In this document: in pieces, positions 42,362 to 51,759 of the stretch
Numbering within the stretch: the stretch's first letter is position 1
Layout of the letters: each line of letters opens with the position of its first letter
NCBI GenBank assembly: GCA_964643325.1
Contig: CAZXSE010000005.1
Coordinates: 21,555-85,554, forward strand
Direction: 5' to 3'
From: Fredricksoniimonas sp964643325
GTDB lineage: Bacteria > Omnitrophota > Gorgyraeia > Zapsychrales > Fredricksoniimonadaceae
DNA: 64,000 nt
Program-made: the position numbers and the translations under genes
The notes under the pieces: model-generated
What the model was told of the DNA's origin: nothing
Database searches by the model: none
What the model saw: only the letters and a program-made list of their open reading frames with translations

Positions 42362-42643
42362 ATGGCGCCTCAACAGACACCTTTGCTGGTGCAGCTGGTC
42401 CCGATGGTCATTATTTTCGGGATATTCTATTTCCTGGTGATCCGCCCGGAGAAGCAGAAGCAGAAGGACCATCAGGACATGGTCAAGAACCTGAAAAAGA
42501 ACGATGAGGTCGTCACCTCCGGCGGCATGCACGGCGTTGTGGTGAATATCAAGGATGACACCGTTGTGGTCCGCCTTGATGAGAATGTCCGCGTCGAGTT
42601 CGACAAGGCGGCGATCCTTGTCGTGAAGAAAAAGAGCGAGTGA
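42362..42643 (+). CDS. yajC: Preprotein translocase subunit YajC
   Basis: YajC associates with SecDF in the inner membrane. One N-terminal helix (about 10-28, LVPMVIIFGIFYFLVIRP) is followed by the basic EKQKQKDHQDM region and the SH3-like KNDEVVTSGGMHGVVVNI. It has 93 residues. It lies directly upstream of secDF, as in most bacteria. Confidence 0.95.
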   Translation: MAPQQTPLLVQLVPMVIIFGIFYFLVIRPEKQKQKDHQDMVKNLKKNDEVVTSGGMHGVVVNIKDDTVVVRLDENVRVEFDKAAILVVKKKSE

Positions 42644-42674
42644 TCCATAAAACTTCCTAATACAGGGGCATCTC

Positions 42675-44873
42675 ATGAGCAAGAATCTTCGTACCCGCTT
42701 TCTGATCATCCTTGGCGTCATCATTGGCTGCATCGCTTTTGTCTGGCCTATCAGCAAGCGCATCAATCTCGGGCTTGACCTTAAGGGGGGGATGCACCTG
42801 ATCCTGAAGGTCGATACGTCCAAGCTTTCATCCGAGAAGACGAAAGAGGACGCGGTCCTGCGCGCTATCGAGATCCTGCGTAACCGCATTGACAGCATGG
42901 GCGTCGGGGAGACCACGATCCAGCGTCAGGGCGGCGAGCAGATCCTCGTGCAGTTGCCTGGCATTACCGACCGTGATCAAGCGGTTGATATGGTCAAGCG
43001 GGTGGCGCACCTTGAGTTCAAGCTGGTCGAGAGCGATCCGGTGAAGGTCAAGGAGGCGCTTGCCGGGGCCGTGGCCGAAGGCTATGAGCTTAAGCAGACA
43101 AAAGGCGAGGATAAGGATACCGTGCTCGTCAAGAGCGAGGCCGTCTTGCAGGGCGACGCGATCTCCGACGCGAAGGTTGATTTTGATTCATCGTCCATGC
43201 TGCCCAAGATATCATTGACCTTTAATACCAAAGGCACAAAAGAGTTTGGCGACTTGACCAGCAAGCATGTGGGCGAGCGGCTGGCTATTGTGATGGATGG
43301 CGAGGTCCTTTCCGCGCCCAACATCCGCGAGGCGATCACCACGGGAACGGCCGAGATCACGGGGCAGTTCTCTTTTGATGAGGCGTCCGTCCTTTCGTTG
43401 GCGCTGCGTTCGGGGTCATTGCCGGCGCCTATGTATATTGAAGAAGAGCGGACCATCGGGCCGCTGCTCGGTAAGGATTCCATTGACGCGGGCATCATGG
43501 CGACCATCGTCGGCATCCTTCTGGTCTTTGTTTTCATGATCATGTACTACAGGGTCGGCGGGGTCATTGCGTCGATCGGGATCCTGCTGAACCTTGGGAT
43601 CATTCTTGGGGTCATGGGGTTCCTGAATGTGATGCTGCCGGGCAATCAGGTCACGTTGACGTTGCCGGGTATTGCAGGCATTGTGCTCACGCTGGGCATG
43701 GCTGTTGACGCGAACGTGCTGATCAATGAGCGCATCCGTGAAGAGCTTGATAACGGCCGGACGCTTGCGGCCGCGATCGACAGCGGTTATACCCGGGCAT
43801 TTTCGGCGATCCTGGATTCGAACGTCACGACGATCATTGCCGCGATCCTTTTGTTCCAGTTCGGGTCAGGGCCCATCAAAGGATTTGCGATCACACTGAC
43901 CATCGGTCTTCTGGCGAGCTTGTTCACGGCGGTGTATGTGTCGCGCACCCTGTTCATGTATCTTCTGGAGAACAGGATGATCAAGGACCTGCACATGATG
44001 CGCCTGATCGGAAAGACCGCCATTGATTTTATCAAGCCTATGTATATTTGCTGTTTCTTGTCGCTCGTCGTCATCGCGGCAGGGACTTTTTCCATCATCA
44101 CGAAGAAAGATCAGGCTTACGGTATTGATTTTGCCGGCGGTCAGGTGCAGGAGTACCGTTTTGCCAAAGCTGTTTCGGCTGAGGATATCCGTAAAGCGCT
44201 CAAGGATGGCGGCGTTAAGGATGCCAGCATCCAGCAGTTCGATAAAACGCCTGAGACGGTCATCATTCGTACTGGTGAGGATACCTACGATCAGGTTGCG
44301 GCCGTTTTCAAGAAAGATCTGAAGGATAACAGTTTTGAGATCCTTCGTATTGAGAAGGTGGGGCCCGTGGTCGGCAAGCTCTTGCGCGAGCGCGCTATCT
44401 GGGCGATCCTTTTGGCCATGGCCGGCATCATGATCTACGTCGGGATCCGTTTCAAGCACATGGGTTTTGCCGTTGCCGGTATTATTGCGCTTATTCACGA
44501 CATCCTGATCGCGCTGGGCATCTCCGTCATGATGGGCAGGCAGATCGATCTTCTGGTGGTGACGGCCCTGTTGACCATCGCGGGTTATTCCATCAATGAT
44601 ACGATCGTCATCTACGATCGTGTGCGCGAGAACATGGCGCGCAACCGGAAGATGACCATAGCGGAAGTGATCAATCTCAGCGTCAATCAGACCCTGGGCA
44701 GGACCATCCTGACGACCTTTGTGACGCTTCTGGTGGTCGTTGCCCTGCTTGTTTTCGGCGGGGAAGTGCTCAATACGTTCGCGCTGGTCCTTTTGATCGG
44801 ATTCATTTGCGGCGTGTATTCGACCGTGTATATTGTCACGCCGCTGGTCCTGGTCTTTCAGAAGAAGTGGTGA
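42675..44873 (+). CDS. secDF: Protein translocase SecDF (fused SecD and SecF)
   Basis: SecDF uses the proton gradient to assist late steps of protein export. The N-terminal SecD half has GLDLKGGMHLILKVD, the first periplasmic domain and six membrane helices, with TLPGIAGIVLTLGMAVDANVLINERIREEL holding the conserved aspartate. The SecF half begins near residue 445, with DFAGGQVQEYRF and SINDTIVIYDRVREN. At 732 residues it is the single-chain form seen in Bacillus and various candidate phyla. A terminator follows. Confidence 0.96.
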   Translation: MSKNLRTRFLIILGVIIGCIAFVWPISKRINLGLDLKGGMHLILKVDTSKLSSEKTKEDAVLRAIEILRNRIDSMGVGETTIQRQGGEQILVQLPGITDRDQAVDMVKRVAHLEFKLVESDPVKVKEALAGAVAEGYELKQTKGEDKDTVLVKSEAVLQGDAISDAKVDFDSSSMLPKISLTFNTKGTKEFGDLTSKHVGERLAIVMDGEVLSAPNIREAITTGTAEITGQFSFDEASVLSLALRSGSLPAPMYIEEERTIGPLLGKDSIDAGIMATIVGILLVFVFMIMYYRVGGVIASIGILLNLGIILGVMGFLNVMLPGNQVTLTLPGIAGIVLTLGMAVDANVLINERIREELDNGRTLAAAIDSGYTRAFSAILDSNVTTIIAAILLFQFGSGPIKGFAITLTIGLLASLFTAVYVSRTLFMYLLENRMIKDLHMMRLIGKTAIDFIKPMYICCFLSLVVIAAGTFSIITKKDQAYGIDFAGGQVQEYRFAKAVSAEDIRKALKDGGVKDASIQQFDKTPETVIIRTGEDTYDQVAAVFKKDLKDNSFEILRIEKVGPVVGKLLRERAIWAILLAMAGIMIYVGIRFKHMGFAVAGIIALIHDILIALGISVMMGRQIDLLVVTALLTIAGYSINDTIVIYDRVRENMARNRKMTIAEVINLSVNQTLGRTILTTFVTLLVVVALLVFGGEVLNTFALVLLIGFICGVYSTVYIVTPLVLVFQKKW

Positions 44874-44898
44874 CGGGGATCAGGGTAAGTTTGTTGGA

Positions 44899-44937
44899 GC
44901 GCCGGACACATCAGGCCTGATGGTCCGGCGCGTTCTT
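44899..44937 (+). terminator. Terminator after secDF
   Basis: GCGCCGGAC (44899-44907) pairs with GTCCGGCGC (44923-44931). Within it CATCAGG pairs with CCTGATG, so the stem is nearly continuous. TTCTTTT follows. Confidence 0.75.
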
Positions 44938-44971
44938 TTATCGCGCTTTGTATCCGTAACAGAGGTGAAAG

Positions 44972-46810
44972 ATGACCGGTCTGCTCCTGAAACGGCCTGT
45001 TGTGATGTATGCTTTCCTCCTGGCGGCGGCATGCCTGGCCGTTCTTTTTCCTCTTTTATCCGCCGGGTATCTCCACATTGACGATCCTCAGCATTTTTTT
45101 CATAATCCTCTGATCCTTGACCCGTCACCGAATCCGCTGCAGGCGTTCTTCTTTACGCCAGACAGTGTCAACAGGACCTACGTTCCGTTGACACTGTGGT
45201 CTTTTTATGTAGAGCTTTTCTTTTTTAAGGTAAACCCGTTCGCATCTCATGCCATTAATTTGTTACTGCATTACATGACGGTCCTGATGGTGATGGCCCT
45301 GGGGCGCCGCCTGGGCCTGTCATTGAAGGCCGCGTTCGCGGCAGCTTTTCTTTTTGCCGTGCATCCCATGCACGTTGAGTCTGTCGCCTGGATCACGGAG
45401 AGAAAAGATGTTCTTTACAGCTTCTTTTATCTTGCGGCGCTGGTCTTTTATTGCGACTATCTGGAAAGCAGGGAAGGCAGGAAGTATATCGCCGCTCTTC
45501 TTGCCGCGGCCTTAAGCGTCTTTGCCAAGCCCATGGCGCTCAGCCTGCCGCTGGTGCTGTTCATTATCGATATCTTCAAAGGGCGAAAGGTCTCATTGGG
45601 GATGTTCCTGGACAAGGCTCCGTTCTTTTTAGTCGTTGAGCCTATTGCGCTGGTCACGTATTCCATGAACGCCAGGGGACTCTCGTCCATGGACGCTTCT
45701 TCGCCTTTTATTATCATCTGGTGCCTTGTGTTCTATATCCAGAAATTCATTGTTCCGACGGATATTTCATTCTTCTTTTATAAGGCTCCCTGGCCGGTCT
45801 GGGAGTATCAGCAGCAATATGCCCAGGCCGCGGCAGTGTTCGGCCTTATTATTGTTGTCCTTTTTCTTCTCAGAAAGAACCGCTGGGTCCTGTTCGCATT
45901 CTTCTTTTACGCGTTGTCCACATTCTTTTTGTGGCGCCCCGATGCGGAGCATGACTCTCACTTTGTCGCGGACCGGTTCATGTACCTTCCCAGCGCCGGA
46001 TTTTGTTTCCTTGCGGGGTATTTGCTGGAGAAGGCCCTGGACCGATGGCCTTTACGCAGGCGCCCGCTGATCGTGATCACCGTTGCGCTGGCAGGCATCC
46101 TGGCGGTGGTGTCATTCACGAAAGCGAAAGTATGGCACAGCACTTTCTCCATGTACATGGAAGTGCATCAGCGTAAGAATAATAGTTTCGAGCTTGCCAG
46201 GGCCATGACAGCATGTCTTTTATCCGACTGGTGCGTCGACGCGTCATGTTCTGATATCAGGAAGGTTTATTTTTCGGACAAAGCCAGGTTTGGCCCTTAC
46301 GACCTTCCATGCGACGGCAAGATCAAGATCGCTGCGCAAATATTGAGCATGAAGCAGTTCCGCCGGATCCTGGCCTCTTATCCGGGAAATATTGTTTCGA
46401 TCGTCGAGGTTGGAGGCATTTACTGGCAATGGAAAGCTTATGATAAGGCGATAGCATATTTTTCGCGTTCTGTGGCACGGCTCCCTTACGAGGCCGGCGG
46501 GTATTATATGCTTGGCCTTTGTTATGAAGGCAAGAAGGACCTTAATGAGGCAATGATCTTGCTCGATAAGGCGGCCCGGCTGGACCCGTCGATGTCCGAG
46601 GTCTATATGGCAAGGTCCAGGGTCGCGGCATCATTGGGAGATAAGAAAAAGGCGATCGACGATGCGTTGAGATATATTGAGATGCAGCCTTTGAACGAAG
46701 CTTCCTATGATCATGCGATCGATGTCTTGACGCGGATCAAGGAAGAGTCTTTTGTCAGGGCGGTCCAGGAAATGAAACGGAAGACGTTCTCTCTGGCGGT
46801 CATGAAATAG
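44972..46810 (+). CDS. Membrane protein with C-terminal TPR repeats, TMTC/PMT-like
   Basis: The first 430 or so residues hold about ten hydrophobic helices with an early HIDDPQHFFHNPL and VHPMHVESVAWITERKDVL, motifs of the TMTC/GT-C-type glycosyltransferase-like proteins. An aspartate in the first loop (YLHIDDPQ) fits the GT-C active site. Residues about 450-600 form TPR repeats (YDKAIAYFSRSVARLPYEAGGYYMLG and two more). It may transfer sugars from a lipid carrier in the periplasm; no substrate can be named. 612 residues. mfd follows after 13 bases. Confidence 0.75.
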   Translation: MTGLLLKRPVVMYAFLLAAACLAVLFPLLSAGYLHIDDPQHFFHNPLILDPSPNPLQAFFFTPDSVNRTYVPLTLWSFYVELFFFKVNPFASHAINLLLHYMTVLMVMALGRRLGLSLKAAFAAAFLFAVHPMHVESVAWITERKDVLYSFFYLAALVFYCDYLESREGRKYIAALLAAALSVFAKPMALSLPLVLFIIDIFKGRKVSLGMFLDKAPFFLVVEPIALVTYSMNARGLSSMDASSPFIIIWCLVFYIQKFIVPTDISFFFYKAPWPVWEYQQQYAQAAAVFGLIIVVLFLLRKNRWVLFAFFFYALSTFFLWRPDAEHDSHFVADRFMYLPSAGFCFLAGYLLEKALDRWPLRRRPLIVITVALAGILAVVSFTKAKVWHSTFSMYMEVHQRKNNSFELARAMTACLLSDWCVDASCSDIRKVYFSDKARFGPYDLPCDGKIKIAAQILSMKQFRRILASYPGNIVSIVEVGGIYWQWKAYDKAIAYFSRSVARLPYEAGGYYMLGLCYEGKKDLNEAMILLDKAARLDPSMSEVYMARSRVAASLGDKKKAIDDALRYIEMQPLNEASYDHAIDVLTRIKEESFVRAVQEMKRKTFSLAVMK

Positions 46811-46823
46811 CGCAGGGAGGGGC

Positions 46824-48713
46824 ATGTTCCAGTCCTTGAAGTATTTTACAGCACAGACAGTCTCTCTGGATGCTGTGATCCGTGACCTGACGGGGTTTGG
46901 CTACACTCGCGCGGCGCGCGTGGCCCAGGCGGGCGAATTTGCCGTCAGGGGCGGGGTCATTGATATCTTTCCCGTCAATTTTGACGCCCCTATCCGCATG
47001 GACCTCGACGACGATCGCCTGCACCGCATCGATACGTTCAATCTTCTTACCGGCAAGAACATCTGGGAACATAAAGCGGTCATCATCCTTCCGGCGCGCC
47101 AGAAAGGGCGTGAGGCCGTTTTTACGGCGAGCATGCCGCTCAATAACTTTGTGGATATCGAGAAGGGTGATTATGTTGTCCACAATATCCACGGGGTCGG
47201 GCGTTTCCTGGGCGTCCGGGACCTTGATACCGGCAGCGAGCGGCCCGAACATTTTGTCATTGAATACGCGGGCGGCGACAAGCTCTTTGTGCCGCGGCAC
47301 GATCTGCACCTCGTGCAGAAATACATCAGCTTCACGAAGAAGCCGCCGCGGCTGTTCACGCTGGGCAGCCGTGAATGGGCCAGGGTCAAGCGTCAGATCG
47401 AGAAGCGCCTGCAGCACCTGGCGGCAGAGCTTTTGCATGTGCAGGCCGTGCGCGCAAGCCTGAATGGTTTTGTTTTCGCGCCGGACACGCCCTGGCAGGC
47501 CGAGTTCGAGAAGAGATTCCCTTTTGTAGAGACGCCCGACCAGGCCAAGGCCGCAGAGGAGGTCAAGGCGGACATGGAGGCGCCGCGGCCCATGGACCGG
47601 TTGTTGTGCGGGGATGTGGGTTATGGCAAGACCGAAGTGGCCATGCGCGCCGCGTTCAAGGCGGTCATGGGCGGCAAGCAGGTCGCGGTCCTTGTTCCGA
47701 CGACCGTCCTCGCGGAACAGCACTACTACAATTTCTGCAAACGCATGCAGGATTTTCCAGTACGCGTGGGCATGCTGTCGCGCTTTCGCAGTAAGGGCGA
47801 GCAGGCTTTTATCATTAAGGAAGCGGCCGAAGGCAGGGTCGATATCCTTATCGGCACGCACCGTCTTTTGTCGAAAGACGTGTCGTTCAAGGACCTGGGC
47901 CTCATCATCATTGACGAGGAGCAGCGTTTTGGCGTGGCCGCGAAAGAGCGCCTTAAGCACATGAAACTTTTGGCGGATGTGTTGATACTGACCGCCACGC
48001 CGATCCCGCGCACCCTTTATATGGCCATGGCCGGAGGCCGGGACATGTCGGTCATTTCAACGCCTCCGCAGAACAGGGTCCCTGTTGCCACGCATGTGAT
48101 CCATTTTGACGAGGACATCATTGCCGAAGCGTTGACGCGGGAGTTCAATCGCGGCGGGCAGGTCTTTTTCCTGCACAATCATGTCGAGGACATTGAGCCT
48201 GTGGCGCAACTCATACGGCGCCTTGCGCCCAAGGCCAGGCTTGCGATCGGACACGGGCAGATGCCGGGGCGTCAGCTGGAAGAGGTGATGCTCAAGTTTC
48301 TTAAGGGCGAGATTGATTGTTTGGTGTGCACCACTATAATAGAATCCGGTATAGACATCCCCAACGCGAATACGCTGATCGTCAATCGGGCGGATCGTTT
48401 TGGGCTTGCCGATCTTCATCAGTTGCGCGGCAGGGTCGGGCGTATGGATGTTAAAGCTTACGCCTATTTCATCATGCCCGGGCATGGGCTTTTGTCGGGG
48501 GTCGCGAAGCAGCGGCTTGAAGCGCTGGAGAAGTTCAGCGATCTTGGCGCCGGGTTCAATATTGCTTTTGAGGACCTGCAGATCCGCGGGGCGGGGAACA
48601 TCCTCGGAGAACAGCAGCACGGTTATATTGCGGCAGTAGGTTTTGATCTGTACTGCCGCATGCTCAAGGAATCCATTGCAAACATCAAAGCGGGAACGCA
48701 AAAGAAGGGGTGA
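46824..48713 (+). CDS. mfd: Shortened transcription-repair coupling factor (Mfd core)
   Basis: Full Mfd has about 1150 residues; this has 629. It begins with a fragment of the UvrB-like module (FGYTRAARVAQAGEFAVRGG, about 25-44, then DIFPVN). The CarD-like RNA polymerase-interacting domain follows at 112-170, then both helicase lobes: P-loop GDVGYGKTE at 263-271, IDEEQRFGV, TATPIPRTLYMAM and QLRGRVGR. It ends after RGAGNILGEQQHG and lacks the C-terminal regulatory domain. UvrA-recruiting domain 2 is also missing. AGGGAGGGG precedes the ATG, and no fragment of the missing N-terminus lies upstream, so it looks like a real short form. Confidence 0.88.
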   Translation: MFQSLKYFTAQTVSLDAVIRDLTGFGYTRAARVAQAGEFAVRGGVIDIFPVNFDAPIRMDLDDDRLHRIDTFNLLTGKNIWEHKAVIILPARQKGREAVFTASMPLNNFVDIEKGDYVVHNIHGVGRFLGVRDLDTGSERPEHFVIEYAGGDKLFVPRHDLHLVQKYISFTKKPPRLFTLGSREWARVKRQIEKRLQHLAAELLHVQAVRASLNGFVFAPDTPWQAEFEKRFPFVETPDQAKAAEEVKADMEAPRPMDRLLCGDVGYGKTEVAMRAAFKAVMGGKQVAVLVPTTVLAEQHYYNFCKRMQDFPVRVGMLSRFRSKGEQAFIIKEAAEGRVDILIGTHRLLSKDVSFKDLGLIIIDEEQRFGVAAKERLKHMKLLADVLILTATPIPRTLYMAMAGGRDMSVISTPPQNRVPVATHVIHFDEDIIAEALTREFNRGGQVFFLHNHVEDIEPVAQLIRRLAPKARLAIGHGQMPGRQLEEVMLKFLKGEIDCLVCTTIIESGIDIPNANTLIVNRADRFGLADLHQLRGRVGRMDVKAYAYFIMPGHGLLSGVAKQRLEALEKFSDLGAGFNIAFEDLQIRGAGNILGEQQHGYIAAVGFDLYCRMLKESIANIKAGTQKKG

Positions 48714-48716
48714 CAG

Positions 48717-49658
48717 ATGGCATTGAGGCTGATATTGGGTCTTTGGTTCGTTGTTGGCGCCTGCTCAGGTCTTTTTGCGCCTGATGCACTAGCGATCGAT
48801 GACGGGATCCTGGCGGTCGTTGACACTGAGGTCATCACCGCCAAAGACGTTCAGGATTACCTGCGAGGCATCTATTCCCAGCTGCGGCTTGAAGGGCGGC
48901 CCAAGTCGGAGATCGCCCAGATCATGGGTCAGTACGAGACCAGGGGCGTGGAACAGCTCGTGGAAGACCGGCTTATCCTTGCCGAGGCGAACCGTCAGGG
49001 CATGACCATCCGGTCCAGGGCCATTGATGAGAGGATGGAGGAGATCAAGGCGCGTTACGCTTCGCCGCAGGAATTCCTGAAGGAGATCAACAAGGAGGGT
49101 GTTACGATCTCCGATATACGCAAGAAGATCGAGGATCAGTTCAAGGCGCAGTATGTCGTCGATAAAGATGTACGGGACAAGATCTATGTGAATCCTCAGG
49201 ATGTGACGGCTTATTATAATGCCCACCTTCAGGATTACCGGCGCAAGGCCCGGGTCTATCTCCAGTCGATCGTTGTCAAGGGGTCGAAGTTCGATCAGGA
49301 GGCCAGGAAAAAGGCCGGCGAGGCGCTGGCAAGGGTCAAGCGCGGAGAAGATTTTCAGGCTGTGGCAAAGGAGTGCTCGGACCTGCCTTATATCGGCGAG
49401 GTTGAGGAAGAGAGTCTTGGCCCGGCGTTCAAGGCCGCCGTGGACAAGATGCAGGTCGGCGGGCTGTCCGATGTCGTGAGCACCGGTGAAGGTTTCTATA
49501 TCCTGAAGCTTACGGGCAGGATGCCGGCCGGAGAGCCGCTGCTCAATGATGTCAAGGAAGAGATCTACCAGTCCCTCTTTGAAGAGAAGTTCAAGGTTGC
49601 TTTTAAGGCGTGGCTTGAGAAATTACGAAAGAAGTCGTATGTCGAGATCAGGCAATAA
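48717..49658 (+). CDS. SurA-like periplasmic chaperone / peptidyl-prolyl isomerase
   Basis: The 313-residue protein has an N-terminal signal peptide (about 1-27, ending DALA). The SurA N-terminal chaperone module follows (IDDGILAVVDTEVITAKDV, then VEQLVEDRLILAEANRQGM). A parvulin domain covers about 175-275 (YLQSIVVKGSKFDQEARKKA, GGLSDVVSTGEGFYILKL). It probably escorts outer-membrane proteins. It starts 3 bases after mfd and overlaps pdxA by 20 bases. Confidence 0.87.
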   Translation: MALRLILGLWFVVGACSGLFAPDALAIDDGILAVVDTEVITAKDVQDYLRGIYSQLRLEGRPKSEIAQIMGQYETRGVEQLVEDRLILAEANRQGMTIRSRAIDERMEEIKARYASPQEFLKEINKEGVTISDIRKKIEDQFKAQYVVDKDVRDKIYVNPQDVTAYYNAHLQDYRRKARVYLQSIVVKGSKFDQEARKKAGEALARVKRGEDFQAVAKECSDLPYIGEVEEESLGPAFKAAVDKMQVGGLSDVVSTGEGFYILKLTGRMPAGEPLLNDVKEEIYQSLFEEKFKVAFKAWLEKLRKKSYVEIRQ

Positions 49659-50580
49659 GATCATTGCTGTCACCATGGGTGATCCGTGCGGGGTGGGGCC
49701 TGAGGTGACGGCCGCGGCACTGGCGCGTTTTTCCCGGACGCGCGGCGTTGAATTTGTTGTTATTGGCAATGAAGATATTTTTATGCGCTGCTGGCCGCGA
49801 AAGGCCGCGGCCCCAAGGGTCATTGATATCACCGAGAAAAAACGCAAGCTTCACAAGCCGGGCAGCCCGACGCCGGAGTCGGGGTTGGATTCTCTTTTGT
49901 ATCTTGAACACGCTGCGGACCTTTTAAGGTTGGGGACTGTGCACGGGCTGGTGACGGCGCCGGTATCAAAGGAGGCGGTGATCCCTTTTTGCCCCGGGTT
50001 CAAGGGGCATACGACATTTCTGGCGCAGGCATTTTCCGTCAAGAATGTTGAAATGCTATTTATTGCAGAAAAACTCAGGGTGGTCCTTGTCACGCGGCAT
50101 GTTCCGGTCAAGGACCTTGCAGGGCTTATCACGGCGCAAAAAGTATGTTCTGTGATCGACACCACAGCGGCGTTTGTCCGGTCCCGTTTTAAGATCGCCA
50201 GCCCGCGCATTGCGGTGTGCGGCCTTAATCCGCACGCGGGAGAAGGCGGCCACATGGGCACTGAAGAGATCACCCAGATCATTCCCGCGCTTGGCAGGCT
50301 TCGCCGTAAAGGCTGGCGCGTGACAGGGCCATTGCCCGCAGATACGCTTTTTGAGCCGCGCATTCGGGCGGGGTATGACCTGATCGCGGCCATGTACCAT
50401 GACCAGGCGTTGACAGCGTTAAAGGCCCAGTATTTTGATGAACTGGTCAATGTGACTGTCGGGTTGCCGTTCATCCGGACGTCGCCGGCGCATGGCACGG
50501 CTTTTGCCATCGCAGGTAAGGGCATTGCCAGCCCGGGCTCCATGTGCGCGGCCGTCAAACTTGCCGCGGAGCTTGCGTGA
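49639..50580 (+). CDS. pdxA: 4-hydroxythreonine-4-phosphate dehydrogenase
   Basis: PdxA acts in pyridoxal phosphate synthesis. Motifs are AVTMGDPCGVGPEV near the start, TAPVSKEAV, GHTTFLAQ, CGLNPHAGEGGHMGTEE and MYHDQALTALK, which together hold the metal-binding histidines. The ATG at 49639 gives 313 residues. The gene order surA-pdxA-ksgA matches the E. coli arrangement, which supports all three calls. Confidence 0.94.
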   Translation: MSRSGNKIIAVTMGDPCGVGPEVTAAALARFSRTRGVEFVVIGNEDIFMRCWPRKAAAPRVIDITEKKRKLHKPGSPTPESGLDSLLYLEHAADLLRLGTVHGLVTAPVSKEAVIPFCPGFKGHTTFLAQAFSVKNVEMLFIAEKLRVVLVTRHVPVKDLAGLITAQKVCSVIDTTAAFVRSRFKIASPRIAVCGLNPHAGEGGHMGTEEITQIIPALGRLRRKGWRVTGPLPADTLFEPRIRAGYDLIAAMYHDQALTALKAQYFDELVNVTVGLPFIRTSPAHGTAFAIAGKGIASPGSMCAAVKLAAELA

Positions 50581-51404
50581 AGAAGGAACAGGCGCCCGCG
50601 CAGGGGTTCTTTGCGAAAAAGAGGCTGGGGCAGAACTTTCTTGTTGATGCGCGGATCATCGACCGGATCATCGATGCCTGCGAACTTTCTTGTGAAGAGG
50701 ACATTCTTGAGATAGGCCCCGGGCAGGGGGCTTTGACGCGCGCAGCGCTGCCGAAGGTCAGGCATGTACATGCGGTCGAGGCGGACGCGCGGTTCGCCGG
50801 GCGGCTGCAAGAGGAATTCGCGCAACAGAACCTGACGGTTTACCGGGATGATATCCTGAAGTTTGACCTTGATCGTTTGCCGCCGGGGATCAAGGTCATC
50901 GGGAATATCCCGTACAACATTTCGACGCCGATCATCACGCGCATTATTGAGAACAGACGGCGTTTCACGACGTTCTTTATCACGGCGCAGCACGAGTTTG
51001 GGGTGCGGCTGGTCGCAAGCCCGGGGAGCAGGGATTATTCATCGCTCAGTTGTTTTGTGCAGATGTTCGCGCGGCCGCGCATGCTTTTCAAGATCAGCCC
51101 CGGGGCCTTTCGCCCGATGCCGAAGGTCACCTCCTGTTTCATGAGGGTCGATCTTCGCAAGGAGCCCGCCGAGAAGGTCGCGGATGAGGGGCTTTTTACC
51201 AGGATCGTCAGGCAGGCTTTCCAGCAGAGGCGCAAGACCCTGTTGAATTCCCTGGCGTCCTTGGGCGCGAAGAACGAACTTGCCGTTATGCTGGCAGAGG
51301 CCGGGATTGACGGAAAAATGCGGGCAGAAGACCTGTCCGTCGCTGATTACGCAAGGATCACCAATGTCTATCATCGAACGACAGATCTATTATCACGACA
51401 CTGA
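50577..51404 (+). CDS. ksgA: 16S rRNA dimethyladenosine transferase
   Basis: KsgA dimethylates two adjacent adenosines near the 3' end of 16S rRNA. KKRLGQNFLVD at 14-24, EIGPGQGALT at 45-54 and NIPYNIS around 115 form the SAM and adenine sites. The GTG at 50577 overlaps the pdxA stop (GTGA) and has GGAG upstream, giving 275 residues. It overlaps the thioesterase gene by 41 bases. Confidence 0.95.
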   Translation: MKKEQAPAQGFFAKKRLGQNFLVDARIIDRIIDACELSCEEDILEIGPGQGALTRAALPKVRHVHAVEADARFAGRLQEEFAQQNLTVYRDDILKFDLDRLPPGIKVIGNIPYNISTPIITRIIENRRRFTTFFITAQHEFGVRLVASPGSRDYSSLSCFVQMFARPRMLFKISPGAFRPMPKVTSCFMRVDLRKEPAEKVADEGLFTRIVRQAFQQRRKTLLNSLASLGAKNELAVMLAEAGIDGKMRAEDLSVADYARITNVYHRTTDLLSRH

Positions 51405-51759
51405 TGCCGGCGGGGTCGTCTATTACGCCAATTACCTCAAATTCCTCGAGGAGGCCAGGACGCGCGTATTCGAGGACCTGGGGCTCGGCGTCAAGGCGTT
51501 CGCCGAAAGAGGCCTCATTTACGCGGTCCGTTATTGCAATGTGGCGTATAAAAGCCCGGCGCGTTATGGGGATGTTGTGGTTTGCGATGCCAGGGTCATT
51601 AAAGTGACGGGCGCGCAGGTCGTCTTTGCGCAGCGCGTCTGGCACAAAGCCGATAGCAGGACGCTTGTTGAGGCCGATGTTGGCCTGGTATGCCTGGACA
51701 GGGATTTCAAACCGCATCCGTTGCCGGATGACCTGCGTGAAAGGCTGGTGAAGGCATGA
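51364..51759 (+). CDS. YbgC/FadM-type acyl-CoA thioesterase
   Basis: This is a hotdog-fold thioesterase of 131 residues. YYHDTDAGGVVYYANYLKFLEEAR at the N-terminus is the family signature, with the catalytic aspartate in DTDAGG. The histidine that follows in Haemophilus YbgC (VVYH) is tyrosine here, a variant I believe is common. The substrate is likely a short acyl-CoA or acyl-ACP. The start lies within ksgA and the stop overlaps the kinase gene by 4 bases. Confidence 0.85.
   Translation: MSIIERQIYYHDTDAGGVVYYANYLKFLEEARTRVFEDLGLGVKAFAERGLIYAVRYCNVAYKSPARYGDVVVCDARVIKVTGAQVVFAQRVWHKADSRTLVEADVGLVCLDRDFKPHPLPDDLRERLVKA

Noticed and set aside
46824..48713. mfd as a pseudogene broken by frameshift
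   Set aside because: The ORF has its own strong Shine-Dalgarno, and upstream is an intact unrelated gene in which no remnant of the missing N-terminal half was found.
51364..51759. Loss of the catalytic histidine in the YbgC-type thioesterase as a notable finding
   Set aside because: Tyr in place of that His is, as far as I recall, a frequent variant in this family.
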